Source of the DNA: Schlegelella_A sp038318385
GTDB lineage: Bacteria; Pseudomonadota; Gammaproteobacteria; Burkholderiales; Burkholderiaceae_C
NCBI GenBank assembly: GCA_038318385.1
Contig: JBBQCD010000005.1
Location: forward strand, 1-64,000
DNA: 64,000 bases
Reading direction: 5' to 3'
Shown here in pieces: positions 43,564 through 52,443 of the stretch (position 1 is its first letter; every line of letters starts with the position of its first letter). Under the pieces are notes generated by a model. The model saw nothing but the letters and a program-made list of their open reading frames with translations. It made no database searches and was not told where the DNA came from. The position numbers were made by a program, and so were the translations under genes.

Positions 43564-44811
43564 TCAGGTCAACGTCACGCGGGCGAACTTGCGCTTGCCG
43601 ACCTGAACGACGTAGACCCCCTGCGGCAGGCGCAGCCCGCGGTCCGCAACCGGCGTGCCGTCGATGCGGACACCGCCACCGTCGACCAGCCTCAGGGCTT
43701 CGCTCGTCGACGGCGCCAGCCCGGCCTGCTTCAGCAGCGCACCGATGCCCAGCGGCGCCCCCGGCAGCGTCAGCGCCGCGATCTCGTCCGGCACGCCACC
43801 GCGGGCCCGGTGTTCGAAATCGAGCGCGGCGGCTTCGGCCGCAGGCGCGTCGTGAAAGCGCGTCGTGATCTCGCGCGCGAGGAGGACCTTCGCGTCCTTC
43901 GGATTGCGACCGCCCTCGACCTCGGCGCGCAAGCGCGCGATCTCTGCCTCGGGGCGAAAGCTCAGCAGCGTGTAGTACTTCCACATCAGCGTGTCGCTGA
44001 TCGACAGCAGCTTGGCGTACATCTCGTTGGCCGGGTCGGTGATGCCGATCGTGTTGCCCTTGCTCTTGGACATCTTCTCGACGCCGTCGAGCCCTTCGAG
44101 CAGCGGCATCGTCAGGATGCACTGCGGTGCCTGCCCGTACTCGGACTGCAGCGCACGACCGACCAGCAGATTGAACTTCTGGTCCGTCCCGCCGAGTTCG
44201 AGGTCGCTCTTGAGCGCCACCGAGTCGTAGCCCTGCATCAAGGGGTAGAGCAGTTCATGGACGCTGATCGGCGCCCCGGACTTGAGGCGCTTGGCGAAGT
44301 CGTCGCGCTCGAGGATCCGAGCGACGGTATAGCGCGCCGCCAGCTCGATCATGCCGCGGGCGCCGAGCGCGTCGCTCCATTCGGAGTTGTAGCGAACCTC
44401 GGTGCGGGCCGGGTCGAGGACGAGGCTGGCCTGGGCGTAGTAGGTCCTGGCATTGGCCTCGATCTGCTCGCGCGTCAGCGGCGGCCGGGTGGCGTTTCGG
44501 CCGGACGGATCGCCGATCATCGAGGTGAAATCGCCGATCAGGAAGATGACGGTGTGGCCCAGGTCCTGGAGCTGGCGCATCTTGTTCAGGACGACGGTGT
44601 GGCCGATGTGGATGTCGGGCGCGGTCGGGTCCAGCCCGAGCTTGATACGCAGTGGCACGCCTGTTGCTTCAGACCGGACAAGCTTCGAAATCCACTCGGT
44701 TTCCGGTAACAGTTCGTCGCAGCCTCGAAGGGAGATGCTCAACGCGTGATGTACCGATTCGCTCAAGTTGGGGGGCGGCGGAGCCGAAGTCGCAGTAGGA
44801 AGCAGGGACAT
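43564..44811 (-). CDS. tyrS: Tyrosyl-tRNA synthetase
   Basis: 415 residues, class I enzyme of the TyrRS type with HIGH (in PDIHIGHTVV) and KMSKS (in VEKMSKSKGN). IKLGLDPTAPDIHIGH is characteristic of the shorter proteobacterial TyrZ-like branch. A C-terminal S4 RNA-binding domain ends it (LRLVDGGGVRIDGTPVADRG). The ATG at 44809-44811 gives MSLLPTATS; a longer frame to 44892 is considered non-coding. It diverges from the M23 peptidase gene. Confidence 0.95.
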   Translation of the reverse strand: MSLLPTATSAPPPPNLSESVHHALSISLRGCDELLPETEWISKLVRSEATGVPLRIKLGLDPTAPDIHIGHTVVLNKMRQLQDLGHTVIFLIGDFTSMIGDPSGRNATRPPLTREQIEANARTYYAQASLVLDPARTEVRYNSEWSDALGARGMIELAARYTVARILERDDFAKRLKSGAPISVHELLYPLMQGYDSVALKSDLELGGTDQKFNLLVGRALQSEYGQAPQCILTMPLLEGLDGVEKMSKSKGNTIGITDPANEMYAKLLSISDTLMWKYYTLLSFRPEAEIARLRAEVEGGRNPKDAKVLLAREITTRFHDAPAAEAAALDFEHRARGGVPDEIAALTLPGAPLGIGALLKQAGLAPSTSEALRLVDGGGVRIDGTPVADRGLRLPQGVYVVQVGKRKFARVTLT

Positions 44812-44828
44812 GAGGGGCTTTTCCGGAG

Positions 44829-44855
44829 TTGCGCACCCAGCCGGGCCGGTATACT
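44829..44855 (+). promoter_or_regulatory. Possible promoter for the M23 peptidase gene
   Basis: TATACT at 44850-44855 is a good -10 hexamer. The best -35 is TTGCGC at 44829-44834 with a short 15-base spacer. It would give a leader of about 140 bases before the start at 45004. Confidence 0.35.
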
Positions 44856-45003
44856 GCGCTGCGGTTGAGGGACCGCTTCGAGACCGATCCATCCAAGGCC
44901 GGCCAAGCCCACAGATTCTAGTGGACGCCCCTGGTGGCGAAGATCAACCGATGCATGCTTCGGCAGCGCATCGATCAGACCGAGCGATACGCTCCGCATC
45001 AAT

Positions 45004-46392
45004 TTGAAATCGCTGGATACACTCGAACGCGCCCTCGCAATGGCCGTGGCGCGCACCGGCCGCTTTGTGTCGCAACACCCCCGCAAGCTCACGGCTGGCG
45101 TGACCGTGGTGCTCGCTGGCTTCGGTGTCACCGCCTTCGGCGTGGCTCCCCTCGTCCCCGATGCCGCCGACCTGCCGAAGCGCACGATCGTCGTCGACGT
45201 CGCTCCGCAGGGATTCGACACCCAGCTCGAGGCTCTCGCCGAGCACGAGCTTGAACTCTTCCGCAACGACCTGACACGCTCGAGCGACACTGCCGACACG
45301 TTGCTGCGCCGCCTGGGCGTGAACGATCCGTCGGCCGCTGCCTTCCTGCGCAACGACGCGACCGGGCGCAAGGTCCTCGAAGGCCGCAGCGGCAAGATGG
45401 TCCGGGTCCGGACCGACTCCACCGGCCAGCTCGAAGAATTGGTCGCGCGCTACGCCGCTCCGGGGGCGGATCAGGTCGGTTCGCGCTTCACGCGCCTGCG
45501 GATCATGCGGATCGCCGGCCGGCTCCAGGCCACCACGGAAACGGCGCCGCTGGCCGTGCAGGTCCGGATGGGCACCGGCACGATCCGCTCCTCGCTGTTC
45601 GCCGCCACCGACGACGCCGGCCTGCCGGACGCGATCGCGACACAGCTGGCGGAAGTGTTCGCCACCGACATCGACTTCCACCGCGACCTGCGCAAGGGCG
45701 CGACATTCTCGGTGGTCTACGAGACGCTCACCGCCGATGGCGAACCGATCACCTGGAACGCCGGCGTCGGCCGTGTCCTCGCGGCCGAGTTCACGAATGC
45801 GGGCCGCATGTATTCGGCCATCTGGTTCCAGGAGCCGGGAGCCAAGGGAAGCTACTACGGCCTCGACGGCCAGAGCAAGCGGCGCGCGTTCCTCGCCAGT
45901 CCGCTCGAGTTTTCACGGGTGACGTCGGGCTTCGCGATGCGCATGCACCCGATCCTCAACACCTGGAAGCAGCACAAGGGTGTCGACTACGGCGCGCCCA
46001 ACGGAACACCGGTCCGTGCGGTCGGTGACGGCGTGGTCGAGTTCGCCGGCTGGCAGAACGGCTACGGCAACGTGGTCGAGATCAAGCACAGCGCCCAGCG
46101 ATCGACGGTCTATGCCCACCTGAGCCACCTCAACGTCGTCAAGGGTCAGCACGTCGAGCAGGGCGCGCACATCGGCGCCGTCGGTTCGACCGGATGGGCC
46201 ACCGGCCCGCACCTTCACTTCGAAGTCAAGTTCGCGGGCGTCCAGCAGGACCCCCTCATCGTCGCCAAGAGTTCCGAGACCATCCCGATCACGGCGGCCG
46301 GCAAGGTGCAGTTTGCCCAGGTGACGCGCGGCCTGCGCAGTCAGCTCGAAGTCGCCGAATCCGTCGGACGCTCGGTCGGATACGGCGAGTAG
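45004..46392 (+). CDS. M23-family metallopeptidase (LytM-type, murein endopeptidase)
   Basis: 462 residues from a TTG start at 45004; the first in-frame ATG is 45040. An N-terminal membrane anchor (about 28-50, RKLTAGVTVVLAGFGVTAFGVAP) places the rest in the periplasm. Zinc ligands of M23 enzymes are seen in MHPILNTWKQHKGVDYGAP and GPHLHFEV. It would cut peptidoglycan cross-links or, if it mainly binds, regulate amidases. It is divergent from tyrS and close to anmK, a gene of cell-wall recycling; this order is conserved in Burkholderiales. Confidence 0.93.
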   Translation: MKSLDTLERALAMAVARTGRFVSQHPRKLTAGVTVVLAGFGVTAFGVAPLVPDAADLPKRTIVVDVAPQGFDTQLEALAEHELELFRNDLTRSSDTADTLLRRLGVNDPSAAAFLRNDATGRKVLEGRSGKMVRVRTDSTGQLEELVARYAAPGADQVGSRFTRLRIMRIAGRLQATTETAPLAVQVRMGTGTIRSSLFAATDDAGLPDAIATQLAEVFATDIDFHRDLRKGATFSVVYETLTADGEPITWNAGVGRVLAAEFTNAGRMYSAIWFQEPGAKGSYYGLDGQSKRRAFLASPLEFSRVTSGFAMRMHPILNTWKQHKGVDYGAPNGTPVRAVGDGVVEFAGWQNGYGNVVEIKHSAQRSTVYAHLSHLNVVKGQHVEQGAHIGAVGSTGWATGPHLHFEVKFAGVQQDPLIVAKSSETIPITAAGKVQFAQVTRGLRSQLEVAESVGRSVGYGE

Positions 46393-46613
46393 GTCGCTGC
46401 CGCGCGACCGCGCGGTGGTGTCGGGGGCAGCGATCCCCACCTTCCGCGGCGTTGCGCACCCGCTTGGCAACCGCCCCCGGATTTCACATCACCCTTCTGG
46501 CCGCGGGCTCGGTCGCGGAAATTCTTTTGCGGCGGCTGCATCCGGATCGGTGGCTGCGGGCTAGTAGGTGGTAGGGCCGTGATTCCACGGCTCCCCCACT
46601 TCGGAGTCCTGCC
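46393..46613. other. Non-coding region before the DUF3455 lipoprotein gene
   Basis: A GC-rich hairpin without T-run (CCGCGC-GACC-GCGCGG near 46399-46415) may end M23 peptidase transcription. A GGAAATT sequence near 46517 might be part of an ECF-type promoter, but no partner element can be assigned. Confidence 0.3.
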
Positions 46614-47171
46614 ATGAACCTGCGCACCCCCGCCCTGCTGTCCCTCGCCCCGATCGCCCTGCTCACCGCCTGTGCGGGCATGTCGTCCCCCGCGATGATG
46701 AAGTCCTACGATCAGAGCGCCCTGCCCGATGCCGTCAAGGTCCCGGCCGGCCACCGGGTCGCGGTCGAGACTGTGGGTGTCGGTGAGATCACCTACGAGT
46801 GCCGCGCGAAGGCCAACGCCGCGGACGCCTTCGAGTGGACCTTCGTCGGTCCCAAGGCCGACCTCAACAGCCGCGGCGGCGCGAAGATCGGCACCTACTA
46901 CGGCCCGCCCGCGACGTGGGCATCGGGCGATGGCTCGGCCATCACCGGCGCGCAGCTGGCCACGGCCCCGGGCGGAAGCGGCAACATTCCGATGCAGCTC
47001 GTCAAGGCCAATCCGGCCACGGGTGCGGGCGCGATGAACGGCGTGACCTACGTGCAGCGCGTTGCCACGCGCGGCGGCGTCGCCCCCGCAAGCGCGTGCG
47101 ACGGCAGCGCCGTTGGCCGCAAGCAGATCGTGAAGTACCAGGCCGACTACATCTTCTGGAAGGCCGCCTGA
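46614..47171 (+). CDS. DUF3455-family lipoprotein
   Basis: 185 residues. A lipoprotein signal with lipobox LTAC puts the mature N-terminal Cys at residue 20. The body matches DUF3455: VPAGHRVAVETVGVGEITYECRAK, FVGPKADL, IGTYYGPPATWASGDGSAITG and the C-terminal KQIVKYQADYIFWKAA. The function of this family is unknown. It lies just upstream of an ECF sigma/anti-sigma pair and may be its target. It is probably attached to the outer membrane facing the periplasm. Confidence 0.9.
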   Translation: MNLRTPALLSLAPIALLTACAGMSSPAMMKSYDQSALPDAVKVPAGHRVAVETVGVGEITYECRAKANAADAFEWTFVGPKADLNSRGGAKIGTYYGPPATWASGDGSAITGAQLATAPGGSGNIPMQLVKANPATGAGAMNGVTYVQRVATRGGVAPASACDGSAVGRKQIVKYQADYIFWKAA

Positions 47172-47241
47172 TCTCCCGCCGGCACCGGCCCGCCTTGCCG
47201 TAGAGTCGGCATCGGCCGGGCCTGCCGACGCCGGTTGCACG

Positions 47242-47796
47242 ATGCCTGCCGACCTCACCCCCTTCGACTACGAAGCCGCCGTGCTGGCCTGCGCGCGTGG
47301 TGAGCGCTATGCGCTGCGGGCGCTGTACGAGCGCGAGGCGCGCTGGCTGCTCGGCGTGGCGATGCGCATCCTCGGAGTCCGCGAGCGTGCCGAAGACGTC
47401 CTGCAAGACGCTTTCCTGCAGGTCTGGCAGCGCGCCGGCACCTACCAGCCGGAACTCGGCTCGGCCCGCGGCTGGCTCTACACCATCGTGCGTCACCGCG
47501 CCCTTCGGGACCTGCGCGATCGAGGTCGGACACAGAGCCACCCGCCCGAGGACCTGGCGACGCTTGCCGATGCGCGGCAAGCGGCGGAGAGCACGACCAC
47601 GGATCGCGGGTTCGATGCCGATGGGCTCGAACACTGCCTGGAGCAACTCGACGCCGCGCGCCGCGCCTGCGTCGTCCATGCGTTTGTCGACGGCTACACG
47701 CACGAGCAGATCGCCGAGCGGCTGCAGGCCCCCCTCGGCACGGTGAAGTCGTGGATCCGGCGCAGCCTCGCCAGCCTTCGGGAATGCATGGCGTGA
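47242..47796 (+). CDS. ECF-type RNA polymerase sigma factor (SigK-like)
   Basis: 184 residues. Region 2 (LGVAMRILGVRERAEDVLQDAFLQVWQRAGTY) and region 4 (YTHEQIAERLQAPLGTVKSWIRRSLASLRECM) are clear. The adjacent gene is an RskA/ChrR-type anti-sigma, as in SigK-RskA pairs, which commonly respond to oxidative or envelope stress in proteobacteria. The signal here is unknown. Confidence 0.93.
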   Translation: MPADLTPFDYEAAVLACARGERYALRALYEREARWLLGVAMRILGVRERAEDVLQDAFLQVWQRAGTYQPELGSARGWLYTIVRHRALRDLRDRGRTQSHPPEDLATLADARQAAESTTTDRGFDADGLEHCLEQLDAARRACVVHAFVDGYTHEQIAERLQAPLGTVKSWIRRSLASLRECMA

Positions 47797-48563
47797 TCGA
47801 ACTGACCTCGCCCGAGGACCGCGACACGGCTGCCGGAGAGTACGTGCTCGGCACGCTCGGCAACGCCGATCGTGATGCCTTCGAGTCGGCGCTGGCGCAC
47901 GACGCCACGCTGAACGCCGCGGTGTACGCGTGGCAGGACCGCCTCCTCGCACTCAGCGTGCGCGCGCCCTCGGTGCGTCCGACGCCGCAACTCTGGGCCC
48001 GGGTCGCCCGCGCGGTCGAATCGACTCCGACGCGGGTCGCACCCACCGCGAGGTCCGGTGCCGAACCCGAATCCGTCGCTCCCCGCGCGGCCAGGCCGGC
48101 GCCGGCCGTCGCGCGCTGGTGGCGGCGCCCGGCGGCGCCGTGGCAGTTCGTCAGCGGCCTCGCGCTGGCGGCAACGTTGTTCCTCGCCGTCCTGCTGGTC
48201 GTGCGACCTCTGGATGCGCCCACGACCCGTTACCTGGCGCTGCTGCAGAGCCCGCAGGACCGTTCGACAGGCTGGATCGTCGAGATCGAGAGCAACGGCG
48301 AGATGCGTCTGGTTCCGGTGGGAGCGCCCACGGCCGCACCTGCCGGTCGGTCGATGCAGTTCTGGACCAAGCCGAAGGATGCGGCCGCGCCGACCTCGCT
48401 CGGCCTGGTACAGGCGGGACAGACATTGCGCCTGCCGGTGTCGCGTTTGCCGGCCGTGGGCGTCGAGCAATTGTTCGAGATCACGGTCGAGCCACTGCAA
48501 GGGTCGCCGACGGGACGACCGACCGGACCCATCCTCTACGTCGGTCGCACCTTGACGCTGTAG
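47784..48563 (+). CDS. Anti-sigma factor (RskA-type)
   Basis: 259 residues from the ATG at 47784; a GTG at 47793 overlapping the sigma stop is also plausible. An N-terminal anti-sigma domain (RDTAAGEYVLGTLGNADRDAFESAL) lies before a basic, Pro-rich stretch, one membrane helix (about 128-148, FVSGLALAATLFLAVLLVV) and a periplasmic RskA domain (GWIVEIESNGEMRLVPVG...SLGLVQAGQTLRLPV). It would hold the sigma factor at the membrane until proteolysis. It overlaps the sigma gene by 13 bases. Confidence 0.9.
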   Translation: MHGVIELTSPEDRDTAAGEYVLGTLGNADRDAFESALAHDATLNAAVYAWQDRLLALSVRAPSVRPTPQLWARVARAVESTPTRVAPTARSGAEPESVAPRAARPAPAVARWWRRPAAPWQFVSGLALAATLFLAVLLVVRPLDAPTTRYLALLQSPQDRSTGWIVEIESNGEMRLVPVGAPTAAPAGRSMQFWTKPKDAAAPTSLGLVQAGQTLRLPVSRLPAVGVEQLFEITVEPLQGSPTGRPTGPILYVGRTLTL

Positions 48564-48599
48564 ACGTCGCCCCGCGGAGGTCGGGGCACAATCCGGGCG

Positions 48600-49718
48600 A
48601 TGACGTTCTACATCGGTCTGATGTCCGGCACATCCCTCGACGGCGTCGACGGGGTGATCGCCCAGTTCGGACCGGGCGCAGCGATCGACGTGGTCGCACA
48701 CGCCCACCGGCCTTTCAGCGCCGGCCTCAGGGCCGAATTCCTGGCTTTGAACAGCAGCGGCGCCGATGAACTGCACCGCGCAGCGCTCGCCGGCAATGCG
48801 CTGTCCCGCATCTCGGCAGAGGTGGTCGTTGCACTGCTGGACAGCACGGCGCTCGCGGCACAAGACGTGCGTGCGATCGGGTCGCACGGCCAGACGGTTC
48901 GCCATCGACCCCGCGAGTACGACGGCGTCGGCTATACCCTTCAGCTGAATTCGCCGGCGCTGCTTGCCGAACTGACCGGCATCGATGTTGTCGCCGATTT
49001 CCGCAGTCGAGATCTGGCTGCCGGTGGGGTCGGGGCCCCGTTGGTGCCGGCCTTCCACCGCGCGGCGTTCGGCAGCGCGGACAACGACCTCGGAGTCCTG
49101 AACCTCGGGGGTATCAGCAACCTCACGGTGTTGTGTGCGGACGGACGCACCGTCGGCTTCGACTGCGGCCCGGCGAACGCGCTGATGGATCACTGGAGCG
49201 AAACCCATCTCGGCCAGCCGTTCGACGCCGCCGGTGCATGGGCTGCCCGCGGGCAGGTGCTCGAACCGTTGCTGGGTGAGATGCTTGCCGAACCGTTCTT
49301 CGCCGCTCCGGCGCCGAAGAGCACCGGCCGCGACCTTTTCAATCCGCCGTGGCTCGAACGCCACCTCGCCGCTTCTTCCGTCGAGACGCCCCGACCGGTG
49401 GACGTGCAGGCAACGCTGTGCGAGCTCACCGCGCGAAGCTGTGCCGAGGAGATGCGTCGCCACGCTCCGCATGCGCGTCGGCTGCTGGTATGCGGCGGCG
49501 GCGCGCAGAACGCGGAACTGATGCGCCGTATCGCCGCGCAATTGCCGGAGGTGACGCTGGAGTCGACAGCCGCTCACGGTCTGCCCATCGATCAGGTCGA
49601 GGCGTGCGCCTTCGCCTGGCTGGCGCGGGCATGCATCGAGCGCCACCCCGGCAATCTGCCGGCCGTCACCGGCGCCCGCGGCCCTCGCGTGCTGGGCGCG
49701 CTCTATACCGCGGCTTGA
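48600..49718 (+). CDS. anmK: Anhydro-N-acetylmuramic acid kinase
   Basis: 372 residues. It phosphorylates and opens 1,6-anhydro-MurNAc released from old peptidoglycan, forming MurNAc-6-phosphate. The ATP site MSGTSLDGVDG is at residues 8-18; IGSHGQTVRHRP, LNLGGISNLT and LVCGGGAQN follow. It is 37 bases after the anti-sigma gene and converges on erpA. Confidence 0.95.
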   Translation: MTFYIGLMSGTSLDGVDGVIAQFGPGAAIDVVAHAHRPFSAGLRAEFLALNSSGADELHRAALAGNALSRISAEVVVALLDSTALAAQDVRAIGSHGQTVRHRPREYDGVGYTLQLNSPALLAELTGIDVVADFRSRDLAAGGVGAPLVPAFHRAAFGSADNDLGVLNLGGISNLTVLCADGRTVGFDCGPANALMDHWSETHLGQPFDAAGAWAARGQVLEPLLGEMLAEPFFAAPAPKSTGRDLFNPPWLERHLAASSVETPRPVDVQATLCELTARSCAEEMRRHAPHARRLLVCGGGAQNAELMRRIAAQLPEVTLESTAAHGLPIDQVEACAFAWLARACIERHPGNLPAVTGARGPRVLGALYTAA

Positions 49719-49756
49719 CGCTCGCTGGGGGCCGAACCGCCCTTCGTGCCGGGCAC

Positions 49757-49778
49757 AAAAAAGCCGCCCGGAGGCGGC
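49757..49778 (-). terminator. Intrinsic terminator of erpA
   Basis: On the minus strand, GCCGCC-TCCG-GGCGGC is followed by TTTTTT. It also lies at the end of anmK on the plus strand, but only the minus strand has the T-run. Confidence 0.85.
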
Positions 49779-49799
49779 CTCTTCGAAAGCAGCGCTCGA

Positions 49800-50183
49800 T
49801 CAGGCGGAGAAGCTGGAGCCGCAACCGCAGGTCGTGGTCGCATTCGGATTCTTGATCACGAACTGGGCGCCCTGGAGGTCGTCCTTGTAGTCGATCTCGG
49901 CGCCGGCAAGGTACTGCAGACTCATCGCGTCGATCAGGAGCGTCACGCCGTTCTTCGACATCTGGGTGTCGTCGTCGTTGATCAACTCGTCGAACGTGAA
50001 TCCGTACTGGAAGCCCGAGCACCCTCCCCCTTGCACGAAGACGCGCAACTTGAGGTCCGGGTTGCCTTCCTCGTCGACGAGTTCCTTGACCTTGGCGGCC
50101 GCACTGTCGGTGAAGACGAGCGGCACCGGCGGCTCGTCGTTGGCGGGCTGGCTCATGATCTGCTGTTCGGCTGCTGCGTTCAT
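49800..50183 (-). CDS. erpA: Iron-sulfur cluster insertion protein ErpA
   Basis: 127 residues. This A-type carrier delivers [Fe-S] clusters to enzymes such as those of isoprenoid synthesis. The three cluster cysteines are in GGGCSGFQYGF and TTCGCGSSF. The ATG at 50181-50183 has GGGAG upstream. It follows rpsI in the same direction but has its own terminator, and a terminator separates it from rpsI. Confidence 0.96.
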   Translation of the reverse strand: MNAAAEQQIMSQPANDEPPVPLVFTDSAAAKVKELVDEEGNPDLKLRVFVQGGGCSGFQYGFTFDELINDDDTQMSKNGVTLLIDAMSLQYLAGAEIDYKDDLQGAQFVIKNPNATTTCGCGSSFSA

Positions 50184-50332
50184 TCGAAACTCCCACGGCG
50201 ATGCGTCGATGGCCAATTATCGGTGATTCACGGCGGCGATGTGCCCCCTTGGGCCTTGGCCACACCCCCGCATTCCAACCAGTTTGCGGCAGAGGTTCCC
50301 CTTTCAAGGAGGGACGCCGAGGGTCGAAACGA

Positions 50333-50356
50333 CAAGGCCGCCCGGAGGCGGCCTTG
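50333..50356 (-). terminator. Terminator of the rplM-rpsI operon
   Basis: A 10-bp stem on the minus strand (CAAGGCCGCC-TCCG-GGCGGCCTTG) closes with a stable TCCG loop. Only a weak T-rich tail follows. The core stem is the same as in the erpA terminator. Confidence 0.7.
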
Positions 50357-50377
50357 CTCGCAACGTCGAGAAGTCGA

Positions 50378-50770
50378 TCAGCGCTTGCTGAACTGCTTCC
50401 GGCGACGCGCTCCATGCAGACCGACCTTCTTGCGTTCCACCTCGCGGGCGTCGCGGGTCACGAAGCCTGCGCGACTCAGATCGGGCTTGAGGGCCGCGTC
50501 GTAGTCGATCAGCGCCCGGGTGATGCCGTGGCGCACCGCCCCAGCCTGACCCGATTCGCCGCCGCCATGGACGTTGACCTTGACATCGAAAGTCGCGTCG
50601 TTGGCGGTCAGCACCAGGGGCTGACGCACGACCATGATCGAGGTCTGCCGCCCGAAGTAGTCTTCGACCGACTTGCCGTTCACGAGGATCTGGCCAGTGC
50701 CCTTCTTCATGAACACGCGCGCCACCGACGACTTGCGACGGCCGGTTCCGTAATTCCAGTTTCCAATCAT
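50378..50770 (-). CDS. rpsI: Ribosomal protein uS9 (S9)
   Basis: 130 residues, full length. GTGRRKSSVARVF at the N-terminus, VHGGGESGQAGAVRHGI and the basic C-terminus KKVGLHGARRRKQFSKR, whose last residues reach the P-site tRNA, are all typical. It is 11 bases after rplM in the same operon. Confidence 0.98.
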   Translation of the reverse strand: MIGNWNYGTGRRKSSVARVFMKKGTGQILVNGKSVEDYFGRQTSIMVVRQPLVLTANDATFDVKVNVHGGGESGQAGAVRHGITRALIDYDAALKPDLSRAGFVTRDAREVERKKVGLHGARRRKQFSKR

Positions 50771-50781
50771 CGCGGTGTTCC

Positions 50782-51210
50782 TCAGAGTTCCAGCACTTTG
50801 GGCTGTTGGGCCGTGTGCGGATGCGAGGCACCGGCGTAGACCTTCAGCTTCTTGACCATCGCGTAGCCGAGCGGGCCTTTCGGAAGCATGCCCTTGACGG
50901 CCTTCTCGAGCGCACGGCCCGGATGCTTGGCCTGCATGTCCTTGAACTTGATGGCGTGGATGCCGCCCGGGTAGCCGGAGTGGCTGTAATAGACCTTGTC
51001 GTTGGCCTTGTTTCCGGTCACCCGGATCTTGTCGGCATTAACGACGACGATGAAGTCACCGGTATCGACGTGAGGCGTGTAGATGGCCTTGTGCTTGCCG
51101 CGCAGACGGAGGGCGACTTCACTGGCCACCCTTCCGAGAACCTTGTCGGTTGCGTCAATCACAAACCACTCATGCGTCACCTCGGCCGGCTTGGCACTGA
51201 AGGTTTTCAT
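50782..51210 (-). CDS. rplM: Ribosomal protein uL13 (L13)
   Basis: 142 residues, full length. It begins MKTFSAKPAEVTHEWFVIDATDKVLGRVAS and contains VVVNADKIRVTGNK and AVKGMLPKGPLG, all diagnostic. It is the first gene of the rplM-rpsI operon, with an extended -10 promoter about 140 bases upstream. Confidence 0.98.
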   Translation of the reverse strand: MKTFSAKPAEVTHEWFVIDATDKVLGRVASEVALRLRGKHKAIYTPHVDTGDFIVVVNADKIRVTGNKANDKVYYSHSGYPGGIHAIKFKDMQAKHPGRALEKAVKGMLPKGPLGYAMVKKLKVYAGASHPHTAQQPKVLEL

Positions 51211-51528
51211 GGTGTTCGTAGTTTGTCGAGCCCCTGATCAACGATGGCCGACTGCACCACTCGGTCCGCTTCTGATGTCGGCGGCTCTCGCTGGCAGGTC
51301 ATGGGTCATCGAGCATCCCACCGGGGCAACCGCGGGACAGCCTTCAATTGTAGCAGAGGGGTTCATCCGGCAGCCCGTAGCGACCCGAAGCGGGTCTGTC
51401 ATGCTGACGGTGGCTGGGGAGCGACGCCCTGCGAGCCGGAGCGCATCCCCGCGGCGTGAGATCCGACATCCCTTCGGGCTTCACCCCTCCTCAAAAGGCG
51501 TAGAGTCGGGTTTACCCTTAGTATCGCC
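51211..51528. other. Divergent control region between rplM and the acetyltransferase gene
   Basis: 318 bases. The left half is the leader of rplM (minus strand), able to form several hairpins and possibly bound by an autogenous ribosomal-protein regulator. The right half includes a small palindrome GGGT-TT-ACCC (51508-51517) 12 bases before the acetyltransferase start. No further gene is visible. Confidence 0.4.
51347..51355 (-). promoter_or_regulatory. Extended -10 promoter of rplM-rpsI
   Basis: On the minus strand the sequence TGCTACAAT has a near-perfect -10 hexamer with an upstream TGn. The -35 is poor, usual for extended -10 promoters. Transcription would start near 51340, with a leader of about 130 bases. 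Confidence 0.6.
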
Positions 51529-52284
51529 ATGAACATCACCGAGCCCTTGCCCCCGACCGACTGCGCCCACCTTCTGGAAGGCGCGAACATCCCAACCGCT
51601 GTCCGCGCTCCGACTGACCCCGCATCCGCCAATGCGCCGACGCAGGCCGACCGCCCCTGGTCCTGGGTGCCGATACGCTCGCTGGGCCCACGCCACCGCG
51701 ACCGCATCATCACGCACCTGCAGGCGCTCGACGACCATTCGCGGTACCTGCGTTTCGGCTATGCCGCCACCGACGCGCAGATGGCGAGCTACGTCGATCG
51801 GCTCGATTTCGAGCGTGACGAGGTCTTCGGCATCTTCAACCGCAGGCTCGACCTGATCGCGATGGCGCACCTGGCCAATCCAGCGGAGCCGCCGGCGAAC
51901 GGGCGGCGGCTCATGGCCGAGTTCGGTGTCTCCGTGCTGCCGAAGGGACGCCGCCGCGGCTTCGGACGGCGCCTCTTCGAGCACGCGATGCTGCACGCGC
52001 GCAATCGTGGCGTCGGCGCGATGTTCATCCATGCCCTGAGCGAGAACACCCCGATGCTCAAGATCGCGCGGGACGCCGGTGCCACGGTGCGGCGCGACGG
52101 CTCCGAAAGCGAGGCCTGGCTCGAATTGACGCCGGATTCCTTCGCCTCCCATCTCGACGAGATCATGGTCGCGCAGGCAGCGGAATTCGACTACCGGGTC
52201 AAGGCCCACCTGCGCCGCATGAGAGGCCTCCTCGAGCGCCGGCGGGCCAGCGTCGCTGTCGAGGGCCGCGAAGGTCAGCCCTGA
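51529..52284 (+). CDS. GNAT-family acetyltransferase
   Basis: 251 residues. It has a disordered N-terminus (about 1-45), then a GNAT fold: the segment HLQALDDHSRYLRFGYAATDAQMASYVDRL is typical of acetyltransferases that follow acyl-CoA synthetase homologues, and the acetyl-CoA-binding loop is VSVLPKGRRRGFGRRLFEHAMLHARNRG (about 143-170). It may acetylate a protein or small molecule; the target is unknown. Confidence 0.85.
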   Translation: MNITEPLPPTDCAHLLEGANIPTAVRAPTDPASANAPTQADRPWSWVPIRSLGPRHRDRIITHLQALDDHSRYLRFGYAATDAQMASYVDRLDFERDEVFGIFNRRLDLIAMAHLANPAEPPANGRRLMAEFGVSVLPKGRRRGFGRRLFEHAMLHARNRGVGAMFIHALSENTPMLKIARDAGATVRRDGSESEAWLELTPDSFASHLDEIMVAQAAEFDYRVKAHLRRMRGLLERRRASVAVEGREGQP

Positions 52285-52341
52285 AGTAGGCGCGGAACCG
52301 ACACCATGCCGTCCGTCACCTTTCCTCGAACTGAGCCGAAG

Positions 52342-52356
52342 TCCGGTGTAACCGGA
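52342..52356. promoter_or_regulatory. Palindrome upstream of the DUF2726 gene
   Basis: TCCGGT-GTA-ACCGGA is a perfect 6-bp inverted repeat; a related CCGGAACATCCGGTACA follows near 52369-52385. It could be an operator for the next gene. Confidence 0.3.
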
Positions 52357-52443
52357 TGCGAGCGCGCCGGAACATCCGGTACATTCTGATTCCGCGTTCG
52401 ATGACAGGGTCGTGACTTGCGACCTCGGGCGCCGTTCGGAAAC

